DNA from: Endothia cerciana
Taxonomy: Eukaryota; Ascomycota; Sordariomycetes; Diaporthales; Cryphonectriaceae
Length of the DNA: 64,000 nucleotides
Direction of reading: 5' to 3'
Assembly: GCA_026119935.1 (NCBI GenBank)
Contig: JALRMH010000004.1
Location: forward strand, 1,362,411 to 1,426,410
Shown here: positions 42,645-54,373 of the stretch, in pieces
Layout: each line of letters begins with the position of its first letter
Position numbering within the stretch: position 1 is the stretch's first letter
Notes under the pieces: model-generated
The model's input: the letters and a program-made list of their open reading frames with translations, nothing else
Database searches by the model: none
What the model was told of the DNA's origin: nothing
Made by a program: the position numbers and the translations under genes

Positions 42645-44850
42645 GGTGTTTGCTCGTCAAAGCGGTTATTGATGACTCCAGATGATCCCTTAAATAAACA
42701 ATACCGTGGACTGTCTTGGTAGGTTGCTGCTGCTGCTGCTCTGTGAAGGAAGGAAACCAAACATATACGTCGAGGTTCCGGGGAAAGCAACTTCATACAG
42801 AGATATATTAAGAGCGACGCCCTCTTCAAGTGCAGCAGCAGGCCAACATCTACTACCAACCAACGATAACAGGACCCTAGCTTGGATCCTTAAATAATCA
42901 AGCTGCACAGTGAGTATACTGAATATAGGATATTCGCTCGCCAGACTAGCATGGTTGTGACGTGTGATTCGTGTGACTTGATAGCCGCTTAGGCGACCTC
43001 CCTCCTGCTATTTTCCTTTTCTGGGAAGAAAATCTCTCCCAAAGGTTTCCTCATGTCTACTTATGAACACTAACAGCCCCCCCCCCCCAAAAAAAACCCC
43101 CAAAATTTCTGCTTCTGCTTTCGTCCTTCAAATTGTCTTTCTTGGCAGCCGTGGTAGGGAAAGAGTGAGTTCAAGGCGTCGTGATAGGCGGTTGATATGT
43201 AGAGGGTCGGATAAAATTAGGTAGGCCCTTTGATGCCCTAGAACAACCGCTTAGTAAAGGAGGATGCATAGCGGGTGTATTACTTAGACCAGGTCTCTAG
43301 CTTCTTAACTCGGTCTACCGTAACTCCATAAATGTTATTCTCGTCGCTCTACATTCTCACGTATATCGCAAATTTCTACACTCTGCAGATAATACTGTCG
43401 GGGCTGTTTCCCGCACAGGAAATACTGTCTTCACTCGAACCACCAAATTTGTCCCCCTTGACCTCAGCTACAGTCCTCAATAATAAAGAAGAATTCCCGA
43501 TAATATTGTGTCCCGGGTCCATCTACGCCCTCGGAACTTCGAAGACAGTAGGCATTCTTCGTGAGTCACGCTGAGCATAAGGGTTCGGGAGAACTTGAGA
43601 TGCAAGCATTTCGGATACGATGTCTCTTCGCTCCAGAAGGAATTGTCAGAGTAAACATGTACCCAACATGGAGCCTGTTCATGTCAGATACGAGAATTGC
43701 TGAACCTGCACGCCGAGCGCATGAAGCGGTGATACACTGCCTACCACCCCCCCTTCAACCCAAGCCTCATTTACTAATCACCGCAACACGAGCCTACCCC
43801 ATCTGAGAGGTCCGCTAATTCCAAAGGCGCTACTGACCCGAACGGAGCAGAGGAAAACTTAGCTGAACCTCTCTCATTGAGGGGGATCCGAGTGACTCGG
43901 GGGGTCCTATTTAAGTGGAATGCCTAGCGATGTCAGTGCTTGGCATTGTTTGAACCTCTGTATCGATTCTACATTTTCCGTTGGAAGACTTGCTTTGAGC
44001 TTTCGCCTCAATAAATATATCTGGGCAGTAAGGTATACATTTATATATAGTTGCACTACTTGCCAACAGTTAAGAGTTTCCTGAATAAAGTTAAGCCCTA
44101 CAGTCGTGTTAACACGGGGTATGCAAATTCGGCAATTGTTGTCGGAATTATGTAGAGGACTTTTGGCAAAGGATGCCCACAGGTGTGGATGACAGGGTTC
44201 TCTACGAGCAACTTTCCCCATACGATAAGTAACAATAGGCATCGAGCATTGTAGCTGTGGCCCCTGAGGCGCAATGAAAACCAAGGCTGCCATGTAACCA
44301 AAGGGCGCGTTGGACGTTTTTGATACAGGACGAAAGGACTTCAAAGGTATGTTCACCGCGCAGGCTGAGAGAGATCTTCCCACAGCCCGGGTCCCAGGGG
44401 CTTAAAAGTGGTCATGGTTGCTGATTTGGTGACGGTTGTATTCGTTCTGGCAAAACCGACCATGGCAGCAGCATGACACCCGGTGTCCTGTGGTCACTTG
44501 GAACTACTCTGTAAGTACTGCATACCTTGCCCCTGGTCCTGGAAGCCGCAGGAGTTGTCTTGCTGTTTGCTTGCCCCGAAAACTCAACTAATTATCGGGG
44601 GACCTATATGCCGGGGCTGGTAATAACTATGCCCGGAGCCTTATGGGGCGGATGGATCAACAGGCTTCCTGATGCGGTAGTGATCCTGGCCGAAGGGCCG
44701 GGCGTTGCACGGAGGTAAGAGCCCCGGCGGCCCGGAGCTAGAGGGATCCGGTCCAGGTATAAATAAAGGGCGACCACATCCATCAGGACGGCAAGGATTC
44801 CTTTTGATGAGGATTATCCTGTTGCATTTCTCCAAAGACATTACAAAGCC
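42645..44850. other. Gene-poor, partly AT-rich region
   Basis: Contains a C run at 43077-43088 and a stretch from about 43900 to 44330 that is AT-rich with a perfect palindrome (cgtgttaacacg, near 44104-44115). It looks like the remnant of a mobile element, but no domain is recognisable. The TATA box of the amidohydrolase gene is at the right end. Confidence 0.45.
44758..44765 (+). promoter_or_regulatory. TATA box of the amidohydrolase gene
   Basis: TATAAATA, 86 bp upstream of the first in-frame ATG at 44851. The spacing supports transcription starting just before that ATG. Confidence 0.6.
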
Positions 44851-45936
44851 ATGCTGCGGAGGGTACTCACTCAGGGCATCCGTCTGCAAGTACTACGGAT
44901 GTCTATTTCTCAATTATCCCCGGGTAGCACTGTTATCAAGCAGCCAACCTCAGCCAGCAGGCCGGTAATCACTCTCGAGGAACACTTCCTCTCAGAGGTC
45001 GCCTCCGAGAGGCCCCACCCCCGCAATGCGGACTTCAGGGCCGTGCCCGAGCTCTTCGGCAGGTTCACCGAGCTAGGCCCCAAGCGCCTCCAGGACATGG
45101 ACGACGGGCAGGTCACGATGCAGGTCATCTCCCACGGGCCGGGCGACCTCTCCCCCGCGCAGTGCAGGGCGTGCAACGACCAGCTCGCCGGGGCCGTCCG
45201 CGCCCACCCGGCGCGCTTCGCCGCCTTCGCGGAGCTGCCCATGGACGAGCCGGAGGAGGCCGCGAGGGAGCTCCGCCGGACGTGCCACCCGTCCGCGGGG
45301 CCCGCGCGGTTCGTGGGCGCGCTGGTGGACAGCCACACCGAGTCCGGGCTCTACTACGACGGCCCGGCGTTCGACGCGCTGTGGTCCGCGGCCGTGGGGC
45401 TGGACGTCCCCATCTATATCCACCCGACGTGGCCGTCCGAGCAGCTCGCCGGCGCGTACAGGTCCCCCGCGCTGCCCGAGGCCGTGACGACGGCCATCCT
45501 CTCGTTCGGCTTCGGCTGGCACAGCGACGTCGCCGTGCACGTGCTGCGGCTCTACGCGGCAGGTGTCTTCGACCGGTTCCCGGAGCTCAAGATCATCATC
45601 GGGCACATGGGCGAGATGATACCCTACATGCTCCAGCGCATCCAGCGGGTGTCGTCGCGGTGGGGGAGGGAGAGGTCGTTCCGCGAGGTCTGGGACAACA
45701 ATCTCTGGTTGACGACAAGCGGGAACTGGGCCCTGGACCCGCTGGCCTGCATCCTGCGGAATACGAAGCGAGACAGGATCATGTATAGCGTGGACTACCC
45801 GTTCGCGAGGAGTCCGGATGGACTGAAGTGGTTAGAGGAGCTTGAGGAAAGCGGAATGGTCAGCGAGGAGGAGCTGGAGGGCATTCGTTGGAAGAACGCG
45901 GCAAAACTGCTCAAGCTGGACGTGGGAAGGACGTGA
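44851..45936 (+). CDS. Amidohydrolase 2 family decarboxylase (dihydroxybenzoate/gamma-resorcylate type)
   Basis: An intronless gene of 361 aa (Amidohydro_2, PF04909). Members decarboxylate hydroxybenzoic acids such as 2,3-dihydroxybenzoate or gamma-resorcylate using one bound metal ion. The metal-binding start is LEEHF (E-x-H form). Further ligands or active-site residues are in IYIHPTWPS, IIIGHMGE and YSVDYPF. All are present, so the enzyme should be active. The first 45 residues precede the barrel. The extreme N-terminus (MLRRVLTQGIRLQVLRMS) is Arg-rich with no acidic residues, like a mitochondrial presequence. An internal ATG at 44899 would give a cytosolic form. Third positions are strongly C/G. 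An aromatic-acid catabolic role is inferred. Confidence 0.9.
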   Translation: MLRRVLTQGIRLQVLRMSISQLSPGSTVIKQPTSASRPVITLEEHFLSEVASERPHPRNADFRAVPELFGRFTELGPKRLQDMDDGQVTMQVISHGPGDLSPAQCRACNDQLAGAVRAHPARFAAFAELPMDEPEEAARELRRTCHPSAGPARFVGALVDSHTESGLYYDGPAFDALWSAAVGLDVPIYIHPTWPSEQLAGAYRSPALPEAVTTAILSFGFGWHSDVAVHVLRLYAAGVFDRFPELKIIIGHMGEMIPYMLQRIQRVSSRWGRERSFREVWDNNLWLTTSGNWALDPLACILRNTKRDRIMYSVDYPFARSPDGLKWLEELEESGMVSEEELEGIRWKNAAKLLKLDVGRT

Positions 45937-48900
45937 GTTGGTGGCAGAGAGATTTCCTGTGTGTATTCTGGTCTGGATCGGAAACGGTCATAGTATGGGT
46001 GACTAATTGCGGGCATCCTCTGCCGGTTATAAGGCCCACAGCCCCCAGGCCGACCTTGACCAGAAACCTCACGATAGTTGGCCATAAATAGGCCGTTTCC
46101 TTGAGTAGCTCGATGGACAAAAGAGAGCCAAGCCTCCTACACCCTTTATCACATCCTCCCCATTACGAGGAGGTGGTGTACTTAGCTTTTGATAATGGCA
46201 AGAAACCCGAGAGGGAGAAAAGGGGGGGGGGAGGGAAGCGCTATGGTAGCCCATCCTTACGTATATACCTATTCAGATGCAACTGATCCAGGGGAGACAG
46301 AGAGCAAGGTATCAAGCTCGATAGGGCTGCTGTGTATGTGCGCCGGTAGACTGTGTATAGTTCGGATTAAGTCTTCCCTGGTAGGCTGCGGAGCCACTCT
46401 TGTCCACGACAGACATGTTACATTAGGCTCCAGCGCCACAGTGTCTTTGACCATACGTTTGTTATGGCACCGGTCTTGAGGAGGGCTATGAAAGCCGCAT
46501 TGCCTTCACCTACTCTGGCATTAGTGCCAACATCCAACATAGAAGTTGCAGCGGTATAGACAACTGGCTTATAGATGAGCGAAAAGAATCCTCCAAAGGG
46601 ATACCTGAAGTTACCTGACAACTTTAGTCTCGCCGTGTTGCTGTGGCCAGTTGATACTTGCTGATAATTGACAGTGTCACGAGGCCAAGAGTCCGGCTCC
46701 CGACCATATCGGCCAAAGATGGTTGAAGGGGCAAGCTCAGGGATACAAATCACAGAGCTGCAGAGCGTAGCGGCTGAGGACACCGCCGATGAAACCCCCC
46801 GGCAACACATGAACCACGATGCTGCTGCAAATCCCGACGTGGACCCCTTTCAAATCCCTGTCACTATTTTCCTCCCCTTGTCCGTGCTTGCTTCGGGGGA
46901 GGCAGGGGGGAGGCGCAAATGACGTAGGTTGTGAGAGCTGTGTTTCCTTCGTCACACGTTATCTTGAGGTGAGGTAAGTCCGATAGAACTGATGTGTTCG
47001 ATGAATCCAGTGGCATCATGGATGCAGGTATACGGAGACTCCGTCTCGAGCGACGACCATGAGGTCGACCTTCCTCACGCAACTACTTTGGGGGAACGTC
47101 GGTCGTAAGCAGAACACCAACACAGCCCAATTTCCCTGGGTTAGCCCTAAGGCGAATTTTGGGCCAACACTCTGGGTCGGAAAACATGAGGGGTTGTAGC
47201 CGGATCTCATACGCCAGGGCTCTTGGTAGAGGAGCGTCAATTGTCTTGTTGAAGTCTCTCGCGGTTAATTTGTGAAGATGTGTACTGGATGTTACCTAAG
47301 TATGGCGCCTTGTGTGGAATAGGAACTAGAAGTCGAATACTGGAGGGGAGTACATAGGGCAGCGGCGGTGGATACTGGAGGCGACCTCAGACGCTGGGGT
47401 CGAGGTCTCGTTACTATCAGTGATGGCATAGTTGTCCGGGAACGTACACCGTACCGTCGTCATCGCGCCTAGTCTCGTTGATCTCTCCGCTGCGACTTCT
47501 AACAGACGTCGAGAGCTTGGAGGACGAACGTCTTTTCTGATGAGGGATTTGGAGAAAAACCAGGGGGAAAAAGGAGACGAAAAGAGAGGAGGGTCGGGTA
47601 GTTTCGATCACTGACCTTGCGACCATCAGACTGTCGTCCGCAGTGCAGCTGTCCTGTCGGTTTTTATGTAACCTGCTGGCTGAAGAGAATTTGAGCGGCT
47701 CGTCTGACTTCATATTCACTGGGGACGATCGCACCGATATGAGCTGGTGACCAGACTGCAGACTTCGAGAGCAGCCTTGCCGAGCGATTTGCCGAATTCC
47801 TGTTGATATTGGACCAGTACATCCACAGGCTACAGGCTGGTCCAAACGAACAACAGCCCCTGAAGCATGTGTCTCAAAGTAGGGGTTGCCCTCAAGACAC
47901 GGCCGAGGGAGAGCCCGGGTGGCGAGGACAATGGGGATTTTTTTCTCTAAAATCCCATCGTTGCCTCACCCGAGGAATGACGGCGGGCATCCCGATCGTC
48001 AAGGGTGCGGGTCTGAGAACACAGTCTGGAAGTTCGGAGGGTCTAGGTGGTGTCTGGGGGGTCCTAGCAAGGCTGCCAAGGGGAGAAGGCAGACCACTGA
48101 CGAGACTGCGATCTCGATGTGAGGCCCAACGACTGGAGATCGAGAGCCTCCTGGTCACGTCATCACGTGGGACAGCCCAGATCTGTTCAGCCTCGTGGGC
48201 CGCGACGGGGCTGGAGCTGGAGAGGTTGTCCCTGCCTGCCGAAAGGGGGGATGGGCACGGGATGGCTCAGACAAGAGATGAAGATGTCTCCCTGCAGGAT
48301 CCTTCGTGCATCTGTGCCTCTTGTAAGTCCAGAATTATATCTGTCGAGCTGAGCCGGTATTGCCTGTACCGCCGACAGGCCCTGGGAACAATGAGATGAT
48401 CTCACAGAGCTGGTCAAGCAGCGATAGGCATTCACAAGTGCGCCGTTGGACCCATGAGAGAAAGCTGTGACGACGACGTAAAAAATCGCAGGACAGTACG
48501 GGTAGGGGGTCAGACAAGAGGGGCTAGTGGTTGATACCCTGAAGGGCCGCGAGACGTCAGACCGTCAGTGACGTCTTTCAAACCGGGGAAAGATGGGCTT
48601 TTGTTTGGTGTTTGGCCACGCTGCGGGGCGCGTGGGAGGAGGATCTGAGGCGAAAACAGACACCCCTGGCTTGAAGGGGACCCTACATGCAGGTGGGCGA
48701 GGCGACAGGGGGCCACACTGCTGCACTGTACGCTAGGCCAGGCCCCTTAACCCCCGGGATTCAGCCATAGGCAGGGGACTGATATGACGTAAGTCCGCAA
48801 TCCTTGCAGCGACAACGGTGGCACCCGGTTGACGTCTGTCATCACTTCTGACCTCACTCGTCCCATTTTCCATCCGCCCAAGCGCACCGCGTACCCATGC

Positions 48901-50098
48901 ACGCACCGCCTTTCTGCAAGCGGTCCCGAAACATTGTCAGGGGGTGAGCCAGATGTACTATGTATCAACGTATCGCACGTTGTTCGGTCATGAAGTAGTA
49001 TCCGGGATAGCCATTGTATATCTGACAATCCTCACGATACCCTCACGGGCCTAGACCTCTCGGGATCCATAATCACGAGCCAGGGGGCCCAGGCCTCGGG
49101 GGCTCTGACCAGAAAGTGCGTCAACATGGGGATTGCGAGAAATTTCCATGTCCTACCCAGTTTTCCCGACTGCCAAGTTCTGCCAAGTTTCGGCGTCACA
49201 GGGTGCTGGGAGTTTTCACACGGAGAGGAGCGTGCCGAGAGCTATGGTAGCACGTGGGCACTCGACCCTCTACGAGCGCATCAACAGGCGCCGCCGCCGC
49301 TCGGGGCGAGGCCTGGTGACCTCGTCCGTCTGAGGGACCACGACGACCCAGAGGGAAACCCTACCATACTGACACGCCGGCTGCTCGAGCAGCAGCAACG
49401 TCTTTTACCAATGCGGAAGCCCGTCCTGTCCCGAAAGAACACCTCTGGCTAATGACATCATGCGAAGATGGGCCCGGTGCGGATGGCCGTGTTGATCTCG
49501 AGGCATGCTGGGTGGCAGTGATAGGGACAGGGCACGTCTTGCTCTACCCTACGCCCGGGCGAGGCGAGGCCTGTCCGCGTGAGAGCCTTTGGTGTTCTTT
49601 TTTTGATGGGCTGTTGCCGCTGTCTAACCTCTCAGCATCCCTCACACAGTATCGATACTTTTGAATCTGGAACACCAAAACTGAACAGAGTCTACCCCAC
49701 CGGCGGACGACAATCACGCCACTGTACCCGTGGCTGGCTGGAGCCGTAGCCAATAGATGAGCATCGACCATGAGTCTTGGCCCCACCCACACGGGCTGTA
49801 CTGTGGTATGATGAAGGGTCCTCTCAGGGTCCTAAGACCTGCGTTCGTCACACTAGGTTCTACCTAGCTCCTTCGCGTCACTGCCTTGTCATGCCCATAG
49901 CGAGTAAGCCGACTGAGTCATTAGGTTTATAAAGACCCAGGCCATCCTCTGTTAAGTCCTAACTCTATCCTCGTCTCCATCAGCTCACATAAACCAACCG
50001 GCCTTGTAAAGAGCATCAGCCTTCTCCTCCTCTTATCTCATATATCCGCCTGCCTACTCGACACACCTTTCCGTCTCATCACCGACAGTGCAGATTAT
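45937..50098. other. Long gene-poor region
   Basis: About 4.2 kb. It has a 10-nt G run at 46222-46231, 286 nt after the amidohydrolase stop. Several frames of 100-200 codons occur on both strands (for example 47803-48399 plus), but none shows family motifs or in-frame splice partners. I annotate no gene. A TTTATAAAG box near 49927 probably belongs to the small gene at 50099. Confidence 0.5.
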
Positions 50099-50353
50099 AT
50101 GCCTCTCCTCGCCAACAGCATGTCGTCCTCTCAGGATTCCTTCACAATTTCTATCCCCAATTCGCCCCCGCCACCATCAGATATCGGCTCATACATGCGC
50201 TCGATGCACCAACACACCAAGAGGCAAATCGAGGCCATGTCGCGCTCTCAACAACGCCGATCGCGAAATACTAGCTCATGTGGAACGCCATCAATGCCCA
50301 ACGGCGTGAACCACTCGTCAAGTTCGAGCGCGGATGAGTATCTGCACACCTGA
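50099..50353 (+). CDS. Small Ser/Pro-rich hypothetical protein
   Basis: An intronless frame of 84 aa. The second ATG at 50120 (context AACAGCATGTCG) would give 77 aa and may be the true start. The sequence begins MSSSQDSFTISIPNSPPPP and continues with DIGSYMRSMHQHTKRQIEAM, a likely amphipathic helix, then a Ser-rich tail ending ADEYLHT. A TATA-like box (TTTATAAAG, near 49927) and a pyrimidine-rich leader lie upstream. No signal peptide, no cysteine pattern and no known domain are seen. Codon third positions favour C, which supports coding. The function is unknown. Confidence 0.5.
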   Translation: MPLLANSMSSSQDSFTISIPNSPPPPSDIGSYMRSMHQHTKRQIEAMSRSQQRRSRNTSSCGTPSMPNGVNHSSSSSADEYLHT

Positions 50354-51862
50354 AGAATCTGGACGACAACCCAAGATTTCAAGTCTATTCTGTTACGTCA
50401 GTCGACAACGGCACTGTAACAGCAACTAAGCGACTTATGGAAACTCGTTGACGAAAAAATGTCGGCAACTAAAGCACATTCTCAGCGGAAGTACACGAAC
50501 TCCGCCAGTCGAAGCCCTCCCATCATTCCAAACGGGGTCGCACACAAAAATCCCACATGACCAGCCCCGACGGGGTTAGCAACTATTTGCACGGCATGGA
50601 ACGCTCTCTTACCACGGGCAGGATTCAGACTCGCGACGCAGGGGAGGAGAAGGTGAAGTTTTGCTCTGGTGGTCTTCAGAAGGTAAAGCTTTTGATGCAG
50701 CGTTCCATCACTTGGGAAAGGAGTTTTGGGGGAAAGGGGTCCAAAGGCTGCATGGTTTTGGGCATGGCATCCACCGTACACGATTGTAGATGTGAAAGCA
50801 TACGACCCGTCATGACAGATACACTTGCAATGGACCCTCATTGTAGTCTCGACTACGAAAATCAGCCGTGTCTTTTTCGGTATGATTTACCGTGCAACGG
50901 CATATGGTTGCGATGATGTTTGTAAATAACAATCAGCCCTTGCCATACCTGATCACCGGCGAAGACCACCAATATCACACTTGACATCTTGACACCTAGT
51001 ATCTGGTACGCTGGTATTTGGACCAACCTCAAATTTAGCGAAATTTGTCGCCCCCCTGTGGATCAAGCCGTGGAAGCATATGACGACGAACGATATCCTG
51101 AAAGTAAGTCCGTATGGTGGGAAATGGTAGACTAGCTGGGCAATTGATGCAATACATCCGGCACCAAGGAGGGGGGGTTCACACCCTTACTTGGTCTGGT
51201 TGCTGGCCTCGAGTCAGGCCGAGCCCCCAGGACAGGCTCTTGCAGGCTCTTCTCTAGATCGGCAGGTGGCCGTGGAACCACTGGTTGCAGGCTTGCCGCT
51301 GCTGAGAGGTGTAGCGGACCACACAAGGATCGCGAACATACGGCGGCAAGTAAGTCGCCGGCGAGAAACCAGAAGTGAGTTGATAATTTAGTTGTTGGTT
51401 CTGCATATATTTTCTATAAGAAGAATAGTTCTTCTATCAACTTCGCAAATCGTTTCGGCGGCAAGCTTGTCAAAGCCTCGAACTATCACCGAGCTTTCGA
51501 GGCCACCACGAGATGAAACCCCTCATCTACGGACTGGGGAAGACCCCACCCCACCTAAACATCACACCAATCTCGTGAGGCATAGCGGAGACAAGTCGCC
51601 ACTGCTCGTTAGGGAATTTCCTGGCGGGCCGGGGCACCAGACAGGAGCAGAAGCGAGGCAACTAGCTCCGAGGCTTCGCATCCATATGTTGCAAGGGATG
51701 CTGGTATCGGGACCAGGCGGGATAGCCGACCTGTGAAGGTCGGTATAATGCAGTCGCCTGTAAGATCATCACCCGTGGGGTGATCACCGCTTGCTGTGAG
51801 ATGTGTGGCCGTGAGACAGGTGCACAAGTTGAGAAAGATTTGGTATTGGGTAATAGGTTGAC
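50354..51862. other. Intergenic region
   Basis: About 1.5 kb, AT-richer than average in the middle. No gene, RNA or repeat was recognised. Confidence 0.55.
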
Positions 51863-52723
51863 CTAATTTTTTTTGATGCCGGGCAGCAGAACCTCCTTCT
51901 TCTTCTTGATCTGGCGCTTGAAACTGGGCGCAGGCGGCTCCTCATCCGCTTTCCTCTTGACACTGGGGGCCGCAGGCGTCTCCTCCGCCTTCTTCCTCGG
52001 CGGCGGTGGCGGCGGCGGCGGCATGGACCCACTACTCGACGGCGTTGTCCCATCCTCCTCCTCGTCGATGACCTCCTCCACGATCGCCTCCTCCAGCAGG
52101 CCCTGTGCCTTCGCCCATGCAGCCGCATCCTCCTCATCCTCCTTCGTCTTCTGCTTGTCCCTCACCGCGGCCTCCGGGCCCAGGAGGCCCTCCCCGTGCG
52201 CCCTCTCCAGCCGGGCATTCCTCGTCCGGATCTCGTCCAGCGCGTCCGCGACGGCCATCTCCCTCTTGGCATCGACGGTCTTGGCCTCAAGCTCCTCCAT
52301 GGCGTTGCGCTCCTCCTCCTCCCTCTCCAGGCGGTCAAGGCGCTGCTCGTCCGTCTCGTCCTCGTCGACGGCCCTCCGCCAGGGCTCGGTGTTGCGCTTG
52401 GCGCCGCGCTCGCAGGTGTAGTCCTGGTTCTTGGGGTCGGTCTTGAAGGTGATCTCGCTGGAGCAGCGGGTGCAGCGGATGTAGAAACGGTAGATCTGTA
52501 TGCCGAGGTATCTCTCGTCCTCGGGGGTCTCCTTGCGCGCGTTGAACTTGCGCCCCTTGTAGATGTACTCGCCGCACGAGGTGCACTTCATGGAGAAGGG
52601 CGCCATGAGCCGGACGGTCTGCACGCGCGGGCCCACGGGCTTGGGGCCCTTCTTCTTGCGCGTGAGCTGCGCCGGATCAAAATCGGGCGGGAAGTACTTG
52701 GTGAGGACCTTTCTCTCGGACAT
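51863..52723 (-). CDS. Pre-mRNA splicing factor Yju2/Cwf16 (CWC16 family)
   Basis: An intronless gene of 286 aa. Yju2 joins the spliceosome with the NineTeen complex and promotes the first step, placing the branch helix. The N-terminus MSERKVLTKYFPPDFDP is the family signature. Zinc-binding pairs are C47/C50 and C84/C87, within KCTSCGEYIYKG and RCTRCSSEITFKTDP. The segment DYTCERGAKRN also matches the family. Residues 120-200 form a charged coiled coil. The C-terminus has an eight-proline run and Lys-rich nuclear localisation signals. The start at 52723 gives the canonical N-terminus. The length is within the family range (270-320 aa). Confidence 0.96.
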   Translation of the reverse strand: MSERKVLTKYFPPDFDPAQLTRKKKGPKPVGPRVQTVRLMAPFSMKCTSCGEYIYKGRKFNARKETPEDERYLGIQIYRFYIRCTRCSSEITFKTDPKNQDYTCERGAKRNTEPWRRAVDEDETDEQRLDRLEREEEERNAMEELEAKTVDAKREMAVADALDEIRTRNARLERAHGEGLLGPEAAVRDKQKTKEDEEDAAAWAKAQGLLEEAIVEEVIDEEEDGTTPSSSGSMPPPPPPPPRKKAEETPAAPSVKRKADEEPPAPSFKRQIKKKKEVLLPGIKKN

Positions 52724-54373
52724 CTTGACGTTCGGGGGACCACTGGGGAGGAGGTTGGTGGGTGAGGAATGGTAACCGCTGATGTGCTCTTATCCGGCCT
52801 TGTGGTGTAGGCAGCACGGAGAGAAGCGTACTGGCGTGGTGGTGCGATTCTGGTGATTGCGGAGCTGTGTGACAGACAATATGGGCGCCAGAGGTGTATT
52901 CGTTGCTGGGAGAAGAGATGAAGTCGTCGTGCCCGTCCAGTAACTCTAGTCTGGGCAAAGGCGTCCTGGCAGGGGTGACGTCCAGCCCACTGATAAGCGG
53001 GAGCGATAACAAAGGCGGTCAAGACTCGAGGGGCGGCAAGATTTCCCCCAGCTCAAAATTTCCCGTCACGCGGGAGCACACCCAGCCAACCTTCTTCTCT
53101 CCCCTTCTTTAAATATTAGACCACATACTCAAATCACCGCCAGCATTGCAATCACCTCCACATTACTGGCAGTTCCGAATCCGTGGTCGAGAGTGAAACA
53201 AGAAGTGTCCTAAAACCGTCATCACGAGGGCCCCTATCTGCGTGGCATTCCCAGGAACCGATGACGACCTGAGAACACAAACATTATAACTCGCGCGTTG
53301 GGCCAGGTGCTGGGTGTCGAGGACGAGTACTTGGACCGAGACTGGGCGCGGTCAGGCGTAAGTGATATCCCCTCTTTCATGCATCGGATGACCTGCCATG
53401 ATGCATCATCAAATCATCTGGTAAGCTGAGCGCCCAGCCTGTTGGGCCCGGGAGGGCAGACGTGGTTGAGCTTGACGAGAGACCCTCTGGCAATCAATAC
53501 GCCGTCTGAGCAGGATTATCATGTCGCGTGTGACGTTGACTCTACCTTCCAGGGTGGAGGCTAATCATCGGCAGTCTTATTCATCAGCACGTTTCTCCTT
53601 GGCGAGCTCAGCTGTTCACACAGTCCTGCAAGAATCAGCCTTGAGGGATAAGCTGCTGAGGTATTCGCTACTGGGATGTCGTCATTCGAGCAAATTTCAG
53701 CACGCCCGGGCGGTTCGATCACTCGATTGCCATGAGGCTTCTCCCTTTCAATATCTGTAGACTATACATAGGCTCTCCTGGAAACACACCTAATATTCGC
53801 TGGCATCTCAGAAGTGATTTTAGCCGGCACACTGAGAATCCTCAGGGCCAAATTGGGCTTGCAGACAGGTCCCCCCCCCCCCCCCCACATCCCCCCAACC
53901 AAACTTGTTTCCGACATCGCGGGACGGCGGGGCGGGAGGAAGCTCATGATTCTTGTAGTTGATTGGAGGGGCAATCGTGCAAACGGGAATTGATCGATCA
54001 GAAACTTGCCATGATTCTTCTCCTTTGGCTCCTGCTTTGTATCGACTACATCTTGTCCTCCCATGCCAATTCATCTGTCTCCGTCTGCACACCGCGGTCA
54101 AGGAGCGAGTCCCAACGTTTGCATAGCCTGTGCGCCACTCACCACTCCAGGCACCTCCTGTAAAAAACAAGAGGAAAAAAACCAGACCAGGCGCTCGTCT
54201 TCAACTCGACGAGGTTCCGGCGGCGGACCAGCTGTCGACATTCTACCGACTGACTGTCCATAACTGCCACCACCGGTTTCCTGGCTGAGCTGTCCATATT
54301 TTACGACCCTCTTGACACTGCTCGCTGGCGTTCACCTTTGAGACATCGGAGCACCCGTCGCAGTCCGTCCAAG
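52724..54373. other. Divergent intergenic region
   Basis: Between the Yju2 and MTHFR start codons. It holds a 16-nt C run at 53871-53886. No gene is visible. Confidence 0.6.

Noticed and set aside
47803..48399. 198-codon plus-strand frame
   Set aside because: No recognisable motif, low-quality composition and no supporting neighbours. Random frames of this length are expected in a 64-kb window.
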